DNA from: Zoogloea oleivorans
GTDB lineage: Bacteria; Pseudomonadota; Gammaproteobacteria; Burkholderiales; Rhodocyclaceae
Direction of reading: 5' to 3'
Assembly: GCF_008107625.1 (NCBI RefSeq)
Contig: NZ_SDKK01000008.1
Span: 173,584-237,583, forward strand
Length of the DNA stretch: 64,000 nucleotides
Shown here: in pieces, positions 1 through 9,087 of the stretch
Numbering within the stretch: position 1 is the first letter of the stretch
Layout: each line of letters starts with the position of its first letter
The notes under the pieces: model-generated
Told to the model about the DNA's origin: nothing
Databases searched by the model: none
Seen by the model: only the letters and a program-made list of their open reading frames with translations
Program-made: the position numbers and the translations under genes

Positions 1-2
1 CC

Positions 3-69
3 TGTGGGTCGGACTTCAGTCCGACAACACGTGTTCAACGACCGGCGTCGGACTGAAGTCCGACCCACA
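3..69. repeat. Dispersed long inverted repeat, single copy
   Basis: Two perfectly complementary 23-bp arms (3-25 and 47-69) flank a 21-bp spacer. Each arm starts or ends in TGTGGGTCGGAC or its complement and contains its own small palindrome around GTCCGAC. The element ends 16 bp before the start of the quinone reductase-like gene. The same arms recur at 3610-3675 and six times at 30581-31088, so this is a dispersed family. I see no ORF with coding character in it. Confidence 0.9.
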
Positions 70-85
70 GAATCAGGAAAACACC

Positions 86-1060
86 ATGCGCGCCTACATT
101 TGCAATGCCTTTGGCCCCCTCGACAATCACGGCTCCGGCCAGTTGCCCGACCCGCTTCCGGCCGACAACGAAGTCATCATCGATGTCGCCGCCGCCGGGG
201 TGAACTACTACGACACCCTGATCGTGCAGGGCAAATACCAGATCCGCCCGGCCTTCCCCTTCTCGCCCGGTGGCGAGTTCGCCGGCACCATCCGCGCCAT
301 CGGTGCCGACGTGAAGGGCTTCGCCATCGGCCAGCGCGTTCTCGCCTTCAACTCCTTCGGCGGCTATGCCGAACAGGCCCGCGCCAAGGCCAGCCAGGTT
401 TTCCCGCTGCCCGACGCGGTGCCCTGCGACATCGCCGCGGCGGCGCTGGTGGCCTACGCCACCGCCTGGTTCTCGCTGTACGACCGGGGCCGCATGCAGG
501 CCGGTGAAACCGTGCTGGTGCTGGGCGCCGCCGGCGGGGTTGGCCTGGCTGCCGTACAGATCGCCCACGCCGCCGGCTGCAAGGTCATCGCCGCCGCCAG
601 CAGCCAGGACAAGCTCGACCTGTGCATCGAGGCCGGTGCCGACATCGGCATTAACTACCGCGACAGCGACCTGAAGGACGCGGTCAAGGCCGCCACTGGC
701 GGCAAGGGTGCCGACATCGTCATCGACGTGGTCGGCGACAAGTACACCGAGGCCGCCGTGCGCGCCACCGCCTGGCGCGGCCGCGTGATGATCATCGGCT
801 TTGCCGCCGGCGAAATTCCCCGCGTGCCCGCCAACCTGCTGCTCCTCAAGGGCTGCGAGCTGGCCGGCATCTTCTGGGACGAGTTCCTGCGCCGCGAGCC
901 CGAAGCCTGCCACGCCCAGGTCGCCGCCATTCTGGCCGGCATCGCCGACGGCACCCTCAAACCACCGATCCACGGCCGCTACCCCATCGAGCAGGCCGGC
1001 GAAGCCCTGAAGGTACTGGCCGACCGCAAGGCCACCGGCAAACTGATCATCACCCCGTAA
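86..1060 (+). CDS. NADPH:quinone reductase-like MDR family oxidoreductase
   Basis: A 324-residue zinc-independent medium-chain dehydrogenase/reductase. The N-terminal GroES-like half contains the family pattern AAGVNYYDTLIVQGKY. The Rossmann half has LGAAGGVGLAAVQIA around residues 148-162, the NADPH-binding glycine motif of the quinone oxidoreductase (Qor) branch. There are no structural zinc cysteines of the alcohol dehydrogenase type. AGGAAAACACC precedes the ATG. It is the first gene of a same-strand cluster with rubredoxin, paaG and paaH. In such clusters the enzyme would reduce a quinone or an enoyl/enone intermediate, but the actual substrate cannot be read from sequence. Confidence 0.85.
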   Translation: MRAYICNAFGPLDNHGSGQLPDPLPADNEVIIDVAAAGVNYYDTLIVQGKYQIRPAFPFSPGGEFAGTIRAIGADVKGFAIGQRVLAFNSFGGYAEQARAKASQVFPLPDAVPCDIAAAALVAYATAWFSLYDRGRMQAGETVLVLGAAGGVGLAAVQIAHAAGCKVIAAASSQDKLDLCIEAGADIGINYRDSDLKDAVKAATGGKGADIVIDVVGDKYTEAAVRATAWRGRVMIIGFAAGEIPRVPANLLLLKGCELAGIFWDEFLRREPEACHAQVAAILAGIADGTLKPPIHGRYPIEQAGEALKVLADRKATGKLIITP

Positions 1061-1099
1061 CGCAAACCCAAACCACAACAACGAGAGAGAGAAACCACC

Positions 1100-1273
1100 A
1101 TGAGCCATTACCAATGCGGCGCCTGCTTCTTCCCCTACAACGAGGAGGAAGGCCTGCCTGACGAAGGCATTGCCCCCGGCACCCTGTGGGCCGACATTCC
1201 GGAATCCTTCACCTGCCCCGAGTGCGGGACAGCGAAGGCCGGCTTCATCGCCTACGAACCGCCCGCCAACTGA
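1100..1273 (+). CDS. Rubredoxin
   Basis: A 57-residue protein starting MSHYQCGACFFPYN. It has two CxxC pairs, CGAC at residues 6-9 and CPEC near residues 39-42, and the rubredoxin core GIAPGTLWADIPESF between them. Length and spacing fit a classical single-domain rubredoxin that carries one electron on an Fe(Cys)4 centre. The usual Gly-Tyr after the first CxxC is Phe-Phe here. GAGAGAGAAACC lies upstream of the ATG. It sits 39 bp after the quinone reductase-like gene and 16 bp before paaG, so it is probably co-transcribed and may serve an oxygenase or a reductase of the same pathway. The partner is not identifiable in the window. Confidence 0.9.
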   Translation: MSHYQCGACFFPYNEEEGLPDEGIAPGTLWADIPESFTCPECGTAKAGFIAYEPPAN

Positions 1274-1289
1274 GTCGACGGGTGCGTCC

Positions 1290-2093
<804 letters not shown>

Positions 2094-2097
2094 AACG

Positions 2098-3603
2098 ATG
2101 ACTCAAGCCCTTCCCCTGTCCACCCGCGTGCTGGTGATCGGTGCCGGCGCCATGGGCAGCGGCATCGCCCACGTGGCGGCCCGCGCCGGCCACACCGTGT
2201 ACCTCTACGACATGAGCGCCGAGGCCGTGGCCCGCGGCCGCGCCGGCATCGAGAAGGATCTGCGCTTCCTGGTCTCCAAGGCCAAGCTCTCGGAAGCCGA
2301 CTGCGCCGCCACGCTGGAACGGGTGCTGCCCGTCACCAACCTGACCGACGCCCGCGACGCCGGCCTCGCCATCGAAGCCATCGTCGAAAGGCTCGACGTC
2401 AAGCAGGCTCTCTTCAAGCAGCTCGAAGAAGCCCTGCCGGCCGACGCCATCCTCGCCACCAACACCTCGTCCCTGTCGATCACCGCCATGGCCGCCCCGC
2501 TGGCCCGGCCGCAAAACGTCGCCGGCCTGCACTTCTTCAACCCGGCGCCGCGCATGGCCCTGGTGGAAATCGTCGCCGGCCTCGCCACCGACCCGGCCAT
2601 CGCCGACACCCTCTACGCCACCGCCAAGGCCTGGGGCAAGGTGCCGGTGCACGCCAAATCCACACCCGGCTTCATCGTCAACCGGGTCGCCCGCCCCTAT
2701 TACGCCGAAGCCCTGCGCGTGCTCGGCGAACAGGCTGCCAGCCCGGCCACCCTCGACGCGCTGCTGCGCGACGGCGCGCGCTTTCCGATGGGGCCCTTCG
2801 AGCTGATGGACATGATCGGCCACGACGTGAACTTCGCCGTGACCCGCTCGGTGTACGACGCCTACTTTGGCGACAAGCGCTTCACCCCGTCGCTGATCCA
2901 GCAGGACCTGGTCCTCGCCGGTCGCCTCGGGCGCAAGAGCGGGCAAGGTTTCTACGCCTATGGCGACGCCGCCGCCAAGCCGCAGCCCGACGTGCTGCCA
3001 ACGCAACCCGCCCCCACCGAAGTCATCGTTGAAGGCGAACTCGGCCCAGCCAAAGCGTTGATTCCCCGCCTCGAAGCCGCCGGTATCCCGGTCGAACGCC
3101 AGTACGGCGATGGCCAGCTGCGCATCGGCAATGCCGTGCTGGCGCTTTCCGACGGCCGCCCGGCCACGATCCGCGCCGCCGCCGAGGAAACGCCCAACCT
3201 GGTGCTCTTCGACCTGGCCTTCGACTACGCCACCACCCCGCGCCTGGCCGTCGCCAAGGCCGACCAGTGCAGCGACGACGCCTTCGATGCTGCGGTAAGC
3301 GTGCTGCAGGCCGCCGGCATCGCCGTCTCGCAACTCGACGACGTGGCCGGCCTGATTGCGCTGCGCACGGTGGTCATGCTCGCCAACGAAGGCGCCGACG
3401 CTGTCACCCAGGGCGTCGCCTCCGCCGCCGACGTGGACGCCGCCATGCAGAACGGCACCAACTACCCCAAGGGTCCGCTGGCCTGGGCGCAGCACATCGG
3501 CTTCGCCCGCGTCGTGCTGGTGCTCGAAAACCTCGGCGCCCACTACGGCGAAGAGCGCTATCGCCTGTCTCCGTGGCTGCGCCGCCAGGCGGCAGCAGTT
3601 TGA
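2098..3603 (+). CDS. paaH: 3-hydroxyacyl-CoA dehydrogenase PaaH
   Basis: A 501-residue NAD-dependent 3-hydroxyacyl-CoA dehydrogenase. The N-terminal Rossmann motif is VIGAGAMGSGIAHVAARAG (about residues 12-30). The catalytic His lies in LHFFNPAP, followed by STPGFIVNRV. A duplicated C-terminal 3HCDH domain occupies the last 100 residues (YPKGPLAWAQHIGF). The two-domain size matches PaaH/PaaC rather than the 280-residue FadB2 type. In phenylacetate degradation it oxidises 3-hydroxyadipyl-CoA to 3-oxoadipyl-CoA. The start is 4 bp after paaG, so translation is probably coupled. Confidence 0.88.
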   Translation: MTQALPLSTRVLVIGAGAMGSGIAHVAARAGHTVYLYDMSAEAVARGRAGIEKDLRFLVSKAKLSEADCAATLERVLPVTNLTDARDAGLAIEAIVERLDVKQALFKQLEEALPADAILATNTSSLSITAMAAPLARPQNVAGLHFFNPAPRMALVEIVAGLATDPAIADTLYATAKAWGKVPVHAKSTPGFIVNRVARPYYAEALRVLGEQAASPATLDALLRDGARFPMGPFELMDMIGHDVNFAVTRSVYDAYFGDKRFTPSLIQQDLVLAGRLGRKSGQGFYAYGDAAAKPQPDVLPTQPAPTEVIVEGELGPAKALIPRLEAAGIPVERQYGDGQLRIGNAVLALSDGRPATIRAAAEETPNLVLFDLAFDYATTPRLAVAKADQCSDDAFDAAVSVLQAAGIAVSQLDDVAGLIALRTVVMLANEGADAVTQGVASAADVDAAMQNGTNYPKGPLAWAQHIGFARVVLVLENLGAHYGEERYRLSPWLRRQAAAV

Positions 3604-3609
3604 CCACCA

Positions 3610-3675
3610 GTGGGTCGGACCTCAGTCCGACTCCGCACCCTGAACCCGGGTTGTCGGACTGAAGTCCGACCCACA
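3610..3675. repeat. Dispersed long inverted repeat, second single copy
   Basis: The arms 3610-3631 and 3653-3675 are complementary, with one substitution relative to the copy at 3-69 (CCTCAG instead of CTTCAG). The spacer is unrelated in sequence. It fills the gap between paaH and the next hydratase gene, within an otherwise tightly packed same-strand cluster. Confidence 0.88.
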
Positions 3676-3693
3676 GAAAACAAGAGACCTCTC

Positions 3694-4467
3694 ATGAGCA
3701 CCCTTGAAATCACCCGTGACGGCCCTGTCGCCACCATCTGGATGAACCGCCCGGAGGTGCACAACGCCTTCGACGAAGCGCTCATCGCCGACCTTGCCGC
3801 CGCCTGCCGCCAGCTGGATGCCGACGACAGCGTGCGCGCCGTCGTGCTGGCCGGCCGGGGCAAGAGCTTTTCGGCGGGCGCCGATCTGGCCTGGATGAAG
3901 CGCGCCGCCAGCTACACCGTGGAAGAAAACCTCGCCGATGCCGGCGCCCTGGCCGCCATGCTGCGCACCCTCGCCGACATGAAGAAGCCCACCGTCGCCC
4001 GCGTGCAGGGCGCGGCACTGGGCGGTGGCACCGGCCTCACCGCCGCCTGCGACATCGCCATCGCCTCCAGCACCGCCGTGTTTGCCACCTCGGAAGTGAA
4101 GTTCGGCATCACTCCCTCGGCCATCAGCCCCTACGTGCTGCGCGCCATCGGCCCGCGTCAGGCACTGCGCTACTTCCAGAGCGCCGAACGCTTCGACGCC
4201 GCCCGCGCCCGCGAGCTTGGCCTGGTACATGAAGTCGTTGCGCCCGACGCGCTTGATGCCAAAGTCGCCGAGGTCGTCGCCAGCCTGCTGCAATGCGGCC
4301 CCAAGGCCCAGGGCGCGGCCAAGGAGCTCATCCGTGCCGTCGCCCACCAGCCCATCGGCGATGCAGTAGTGGCCGACACGGTGCAGCGCATCGCCCACCT
4401 GCGGGCCACGCCGGAAGCAAAGGAAGGGGTCGCGGCGTTTCTCGAGAAACGGGCGCCGAACTGGTAA
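3694..4467 (+). CDS. Enoyl-CoA hydratase, LiuC/methylglutaconyl-CoA hydratase-like
   Basis: A 257-residue crotonase superfamily member. It has WMNRPEVHNAFDEALIADL, the oxyanion-hole segments AGRGKSFSAGADLAWMK and GAALGGGTGLTAACD, and FGITPSAISPYVL. The combination of SAGADLxWM with ITPSAISPYVL is typical of the LiuC/AtuE group (methylglutaconyl-CoA or related branched substrates) rather than of PaaF, so I do not assign paaF. AAGAGACC precedes the ATG. It lies 90 bp after paaH with the inverted repeat between, and could belong to the same catabolic unit. The substrate is an inference from similarity. Confidence 0.82.
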   Translation: MSTLEITRDGPVATIWMNRPEVHNAFDEALIADLAAACRQLDADDSVRAVVLAGRGKSFSAGADLAWMKRAASYTVEENLADAGALAAMLRTLADMKKPTVARVQGAALGGGTGLTAACDIAIASSTAVFATSEVKFGITPSAISPYVLRAIGPRQALRYFQSAERFDAARARELGLVHEVVAPDALDAKVAEVVASLLQCGPKAQGAAKELIRAVAHQPIGDAVVADTVQRIAHLRATPEAKEGVAAFLEKRAPNW

Positions 4468-4490
4468 GTCTCCGCGCCTGCCGGGGAAAA

Positions 4491-6665
4491 CTACCCGAAC
4501 TGAATATCGATCTGGAGCCGTCCGCGTGAAATGGCCCGGTCCACATTCATATCCTTCACGTAGGGGCTGACCCGTGCCGGGTTGTCGGGGATGTAGAGCG
4601 TAAGCTCATCGCGCGCACGGGTCAGCGCAACGTAAAAGCGGTTGCTCTCTTCGGCCGGATCGCTGCCGCTCAGCGGAAAGGTCCCCACTTCGAGGCACGG
4701 CAGCATCACCGACTCGAACTCCTGCCCCTTGGCCGCCTCGACGGTGCACAGCAGCACGGTGTTGGAGGCCCGCAGCTTCAGGGCCTTGACCTCGGCCTTG
4801 CGCAGCCAGATGGCGAAATCACGCAAGGACAGGTTGTTGCGGCGGGATCCGTCGATGAAGCCGTCGATCGACCTGGCCACCATCACCGCCGTGCTCGGCG
4901 CGATGAAGATCTGCCGGGCGACTTTTTTGAGGGCCAGCATGTCGACCGCCCTCTCCAGCACGGACCAGGCAGGCTCATCCGGCGGCGCCTCGCGGAGCAT
5001 TGCCAGGGTTTGCTCCAGACGCATCCGGGCGCCCCGCTGGACGGGGGTTTCATCGATGGTCTCGGCGTCGAGTCGGCGCAGGTTGGCGAGGGTATTCGCC
5101 TCGTCGTGCCGGCCGCTTTTACGCAGCGCACTGACCTTCTCGAGGAACCGGAAGTCCGCCTCTGTCTCCTGGTCGCTGGTGCTATCGGCGGCCTGCTTGT
5201 CGGCGCGGGTTTGCGGCTTGAGCAGCGTGCCCTTCAAAAAGGCGTCAAACAGATCGGGCTGTTCAGCCGCCGTCTTCAGCGCGGCGTCGTCGAGCCGGTT
5301 GGCACCCCATTCAAACTGCTGCCACAACAGCAAGGCCTGCAAGACCTTGAGACGCTTCTCCACACCGGGGATCGACTCGTAGTCATTCAGCGCAAAAGCG
5401 ATGACCCCGCGCAGCATCAGGATCTCGGAGCGCAGCAAATAGCTCTCCAGACCCTCCACGCGCCAGCCGATGCCGGCTTCCAGCAGGGCGTTCTCGATGA
5501 GGATCGACTGGTACGGCGCGCGCAGGATGATGGCGCAGGCGTCGAGGTGGCCGCCCCGCGTCTTCCAGTCGAGCACATTGGCGGCAACACGCTCGGCAGC
5601 GGCCCGCTGATCGGCATAGGACTCGACCAGGATGCGCGTCTCGTGATTGCGGCCGGACACGACTTCCTTGTTCTTCAGCGCCGCCGTGGCCAGCGCCATG
5701 ATCGGGCCGTGGCGGTAGGTCTGGGTCAGCGGGCGGGTCTCGACGCTCTGCCAGCCCTGGGCGAAGCGGGTACGGATGAAGTTCACGTCGGCGCCGGCCC
5801 AGCGGTGAATGACCTGGTCGAAGTCGCCCGCGCCGGTGAAAAAGGACTTGCCCTGCGTCAGCAGGTATTCGAGGACGGCATAGCTTGCCGGATTCATGTC
5901 CTGCAGTTCATCGACGATCACGATGCGGAACAAGGGCGGCCTTATCTGGCAATCCTCGCTGGCCAGCAGACAGGCCAGATCGTAGGTGGCGTCGAACTCG
6001 GCCCGCCAGAGCGGTTCGTCGCCGTAGCCGGCACGATCCTTTTCGAGCTGGCAAAAGAGCAGAAAGATGCTCACCGGCAGGTTGAGTGATTCGGCGTGTT
6101 CTTCAAAGCTCTCGCCATCTTCAAGCTGCGGCTTTACCAGCCGCGCCTTCAACTGCCGGGCAATCGTCAGGAATTCGAAGATCTGCTCGTTGTGTTCGGG
6201 CAGCGAGAGCTCGCGCGGCGTTCTGCGCAGGACGTTTTGTGCCTTGAGTTCGGTGACCGCGGCGCGCACATGGGGGGCAACCGCATCGTATGAATCGAGG
6301 ATCGGCGCCTGCCCTCCTTCGAAATCGCGCAGGACCTGCTGCGCAAACTTGTCGAAGGTTTCGCAGCGGATGCGCCGGACGACCTTTTCATCCAGGCCGA
6401 TTTCAATGAGCCGCTCCTTGAGCACCCGCGCCGCTTCGCCCGAAAAGGTCAGCGCGACGATGCTTTCCGGCCACACGCCACGGGTGATCGACTCGGCAAT
6501 GCGCAGGGCCAGCGTCGTCGTCTTGGCGGCCCCCGCATTCGCCATCGCAATGACGTGGCGCGCGCGGCAGGTCTGGATGTCCCGCTGCTCCTCGGTGGGC
6601 GTGATGCCGCGCGGTGTGAATTGCGGCTCGGGAGACGGGCTGTTCGAAATCGGTGCTCTGGTCAT
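4491..6665 (-). CDS. UvrD/Rep-like superfamily 1 helicase
   Basis: A 724-residue SF1A DNA helicase. Motif I near residue 45 reads ANAGAAKTTTLALRIAESI, in which the Gly before the Lys of the usual GxGKT is Ala. Motif Ia/Ib region ALTFSGEAARVLKERL follows. Motif II is VDELQDMNPASY, motif III GDFDQVIHRWAGAD, motif IV TYRHGPIMALA, motif V VEAAKGQEFESVMLP and motif VI YVALTRARDELTLY. This order and spacing is that of UvrD-like helicases. It is convergent with the preceding hydratase gene (23 bp apart) and has no obvious partner, so the role in repair or in conflict is open. Confidence 0.88.
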   Translation of the reverse strand: MTRAPISNSPSPEPQFTPRGITPTEEQRDIQTCRARHVIAMANAGAAKTTTLALRIAESITRGVWPESIVALTFSGEAARVLKERLIEIGLDEKVVRRIRCETFDKFAQQVLRDFEGGQAPILDSYDAVAPHVRAAVTELKAQNVLRRTPRELSLPEHNEQIFEFLTIARQLKARLVKPQLEDGESFEEHAESLNLPVSIFLLFCQLEKDRAGYGDEPLWRAEFDATYDLACLLASEDCQIRPPLFRIVIVDELQDMNPASYAVLEYLLTQGKSFFTGAGDFDQVIHRWAGADVNFIRTRFAQGWQSVETRPLTQTYRHGPIMALATAALKNKEVVSGRNHETRILVESYADQRAAAERVAANVLDWKTRGGHLDACAIILRAPYQSILIENALLEAGIGWRVEGLESYLLRSEILMLRGVIAFALNDYESIPGVEKRLKVLQALLLWQQFEWGANRLDDAALKTAAEQPDLFDAFLKGTLLKPQTRADKQAADSTSDQETEADFRFLEKVSALRKSGRHDEANTLANLRRLDAETIDETPVQRGARMRLEQTLAMLREAPPDEPAWSVLERAVDMLALKKVARQIFIAPSTAVMVARSIDGFIDGSRRNNLSLRDFAIWLRKAEVKALKLRASNTVLLCTVEAAKGQEFESVMLPCLEVGTFPLSGSDPAEESNRFYVALTRARDELTLYIPDNPARVSPYVKDMNVDRAISRGRLQIDIQFG

Positions 6666-6741
6666 GCCGCGGAGTTTAACAGGGCCTCAAAACCGGCAAG
6701 CCTTCCCTTCAACTCCGGGCCGGGAAGCAGGCGGATCCAGA

Positions 6742-7599
6742 TTATTGATCGCTGATTTTCTTGTGGAAGTACGGCATCAGCGCTTTGGCCGCGGCGATTC
6801 TCTGGCGCGCGCTTGCCGACGAATCATTCATCACCGCCAGCAGAAAACTCTGCGGGTCGCCATGAATGTCATTCAGATTCAGACTTGTCCGTGGACGGTC
6901 GACAAACGCAAGCGGACGGACATCCACCAAGACCGGCGGTCGCAGCGTGCGGAGAGCCTGTTGAAAATCGTCGGCCTTGATGCTTTCCAGGCCAGCCAGA
7001 ATGTCGGCCTGTTTATCCATGTTCGGCGCCATTTCCAGCCAGGGCTCGTCCATGAACATGCTGCCCAGGCTCGGGTCGATGTAGGCCGACCATTTTCCGG
7101 TGACGATGTGCGGAGATGGCGGCAGACCAATGACGGACTGGACGGCCACGGCAGGCTCGCCGCTTGCCGGACGAAGGTCGAGATTGTCCGCCGGAACATC
7201 ACTCAGATAGGTGAGGCGCAGCCCGTCGAGAAAGGTCTGCGCCTGTGCGACAGGGATCGCTTCGGCAAGCGAAAACCACAACCCGTAAGCCTTTCCCCCT
7301 GAAACGGAGACAGCCGGGGCCGGCAAATTCAAGTCGTTTTGTAGCGCCAGATAGAGCGCGGCCGCTAGCTCCCAATAACGCGCGTCGACAGCCACCACCA
7401 TGGCCCGCACCAGACCATCGGCACTGACGAGATCAAGCGCTACGGCGGTCCCGGCAGCCAGACCATTGGCCACGATTGCCGGCGTCAATAGCCCTTCCGG
7501 GTGGTAAGCGGCCTCGCCGCCCGCGCTTGCTTTCTGACTGTGCCATTGCTGGTCGTGAAGAAAATAAAGTCGCTGCAGCTCTGTAATCAGTGTGTTCAT
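6742..7599 (-). CDS. Protein of unknown function, 285 residues
   Basis: I do not recognise the family. The product is a soluble, acidic, alpha/beta-looking protein of 285 residues without signal peptide or membrane segment. It begins MNTLITELQRLYFLHDQQWH and has a hydrophobic, Ala-rich stretch around residues 40-80 that resembles a domain core rather than a membrane helix. The C terminus, SSASARQRIAAAKALMPYFH, looks like an amphipathic helix. It lies between the helicase and the FKBP gene, all on the minus strand, but 76 bp and 121 bp away, so an operon is not certain. Codon use resembles its neighbours. Confidence 0.75.
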   Translation of the reverse strand: MNTLITELQRLYFLHDQQWHSQKASAGGEAAYHPEGLLTPAIVANGLAAGTAVALDLVSADGLVRAMVVAVDARYWELAAALYLALQNDLNLPAPAVSVSGGKAYGLWFSLAEAIPVAQAQTFLDGLRLTYLSDVPADNLDLRPASGEPAVAVQSVIGLPPSPHIVTGKWSAYIDPSLGSMFMDEPWLEMAPNMDKQADILAGLESIKADDFQQALRTLRPPVLVDVRPLAFVDRPRTSLNLNDIHGDPQSFLLAVMNDSSASARQRIAAAKALMPYFHKKISDQ

Positions 7600-7673
7600 G
7601 CGTCACCCAGGAAAAAGGCCCGCTCATGGAAACCCGGCCTGTGTGCCGGGCATCCTTGTCGGGCCTGCGGAAA

Positions 7674-7692
7674 CCACCGGCAAGGCCGGTGG
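7674..7692 (-). terminator. Weak hairpin after the FKBP gene
   Basis: CCACCGGC and GCCGGTGG form an 8-bp stem with a 3-base loop 28 bp beyond the FKBP stop. On the minus strand only three T residues follow it, so termination here is a weak inference. A second GC-rich hairpin lies just beyond, around 7630-7647. Confidence 0.35.
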
Positions 7693-7720
7693 CTGGCGTG
7701 AGCAGCGCGTTAACGCAGGC

Positions 7721-8122
7721 TCATTTGCTGTCGAGCAACTGGATTTCGAAATTCAGCGTGCTGTTCGGCGGAATCTTGCCCAAGTCGCGCGCACCATACG
7801 CGGTTTCGGGAGGACAGGTGAGCTTGGCCGTGCCGCCAACCTTCATCTTCTGCACGCCCTGGGTCCAGCACGGAATCACCTGGTTGAGGCCGAAGCTTGT
7901 CGGCTGGCCACGCTTGATGGAACTGTCGAATTCGAAGCCATTCAGCAGCGTGCCACTGTAATGGACGGTCACCACGCTGGTGGCCTTGGGCGTGGCACCA
8001 TCACCGACCTTGACGTGCTCGACCTTGACGCCGGAAGGCAGGGTTTCTGTTGTCGACGCAGCATGGACAGCATTTGCAGCAAGAAGCATGGCGGCCAGGG
8101 CCACCAGGGGGACAGCTCGCAT
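7721..8122 (-). CDS. Periplasmic FKBP-type peptidyl-prolyl cis-trans isomerase
   Basis: A 133-residue protein with a signal peptide (MRAVPLVALAAMLLAANAVHA, cleavage after AHA-type site near residue 21) and a single FKBP domain. Domain markers are VTVHYSGTLLNGFEFDSS, the conserved Trp in VIPCWTQGVQKMKVGG, CPPETAYGARDLGKIPPNSTLNFEIQLL at the C terminus. I chose the ATG at 8122 because GGAG sits seven bases upstream, whereas the in-frame ATG 30 bp earlier has no ribosome site. The enzyme would accelerate proline isomerisation of exported proteins. Confidence 0.92.
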   Translation of the reverse strand: MRAVPLVALAAMLLAANAVHAASTTETLPSGVKVEHVKVGDGATPKATSVVTVHYSGTLLNGFEFDSSIKRGQPTSFGLNQVIPCWTQGVQKMKVGGTAKLTCPPETAYGARDLGKIPPNSTLNFEIQLLDSK

Positions 8123-8194
8123 AACGATACTCCGTTGGTTGGGTCGCATCATTTTAAGCTGGCGCCAGCAAACTGCCGCTGCAAAATAATCGGC

Positions 8195-8231
8195 ACAAAA
8201 AAAACCCGAGGGCGGTTAGGCACTCGGGTTT
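8195..8231 (-). terminator. Rho-independent terminator
   Basis: AAACCCGAG (8202-8210) and CTCGGGTTT (8223-8231) form a 9-bp stem. On the minus strand the hairpin is followed by a run of eight T residues. It therefore ends transcripts coming from the 89-residue gene at 8363-8632 before the FKBP gene begins. Confidence 0.85.
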
Positions 8232-8362
8232 AAATCCACACCAAAGGAGGAGGGTGGAGGAGACAGGTCTAGAATAAACGAAAAAATTGTGCACCGCAAC
8301 AATTAATCTTCATACCCCCTCACTCCCCGTGACACACATCACGACACCAGACCAGGCGGGCC

Positions 8363-8632
8363 CTAGCGCCGTCTGGTGACACCAAAAAGACCCAGAATGT
8401 TCTCGAAGGCACGAACACTCAGATCCGGATCAAAGCGTTTGAAAACCGCCTCCTGCCGGGTGCGGACGGAAGGCGCCTGGGCATCCAGAATGACCTGGCG
8501 TTCCTGCATGATGTCGCGCGCCATTCGTTCCGTCACAAAAACGAAGGGAATGGGGCTATACAAACCATTGGGCTGCAGCAGATGAAAGCGCAGGTTCGCG
8601 GGAAGAATCGTTTCAGTCGCGTGGCTCTTCAT
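8363..8632 (-). CDS. Small protein of unknown function, 89 residues
   Basis: An 89-residue basic protein, MKSHATETILPANLRFHLL to the C-terminal GLFGVTRRR. It has no signal peptide, membrane helix or metal motif that I can see. It is backed by a clear terminator downstream on the same strand, which supports it being a real transcription unit. The upstream ribosome site is weak. Function unknown. Confidence 0.65.
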   Translation of the reverse strand: MKSHATETILPANLRFHLLQPNGLYSPIPFVFVTERMARDIMQERQVILDAQAPSVRTRQEAVFKRFDPDLSVRAFENILGLFGVTRRR

Positions 8633-8730
8633 GGCATCTCGGGGTCACAGTTGTCCTGCCTTCATTGATAACTCATGACGATCCTGACTGGCTTGACATA
8701 AGTCACCACTTCGGAGACTTCATCAAGGAT

Positions 8731-9033
8731 TCATCTGCCGAGACACTGGGTTTTGGCTTCCAGCCAATAAACCACCTCCCCCACCACCACCACGCTGCCC
8801 GATACGACCAGACTTGCCGCTGACACGGCACCGGCAAGCACCAGCAGTTCTGCACACCCCTGGTTGCGGCATCCCCCGAAAGCCCCGATCTGATAGGCCT
8901 TGAGTGACATGTGCCGCTCGGCAAGGCCGCAGGCCGGGTCATATATTGTCGTGGTGTGCGGCACAAAAATACAGCCACACAGCCACAGCGAGGCCAGGAC
9001 CAGCGTCGATGCCCCGTACTGAGGGAGTTTCAA
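8731..9033 (-). CDS. Putative small lipoprotein
   Basis: An open frame whose first ATG would be at 9084, but a TTG at 9033 gives a cleaner product of 100 residues: Met-Lys-Leu, a short polar N terminus, the hydrophobic stretch STLVLASLWL and then Cys-Gly-Cys, like a lipoprotein signal peptide with a lipobox-like cysteine. A second hydrophobic segment (LVLAGAVSAASLVVSGSVVVVG) lies in the C-terminal half, so it could also be a small membrane protein. No family recognised. The start codon choice is inferred. Confidence 0.6.
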   Translation of the reverse strand: MKLPQYGASTLVLASLWLCGCIFVPHTTTIYDPACGLAERHMSLKAYQIGAFGGCRNQGCAELLVLAGAVSAASLVVSGSVVVVGEVVYWLEAKTQCLGR

Positions 9034-9087
9034 AAATTGATCCGATGCAAGGAATTTGCAGGATTGACACGCCAAGCAGCCCACAGT

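Noticed and set aside
3694..4467. Assignment of the second hydratase as paaF
   Set aside because: Its ITPSAISPYVL and SAGADLAWM motifs fit the LiuC/AtuE group better than PaaF, so the symbol was left blank.
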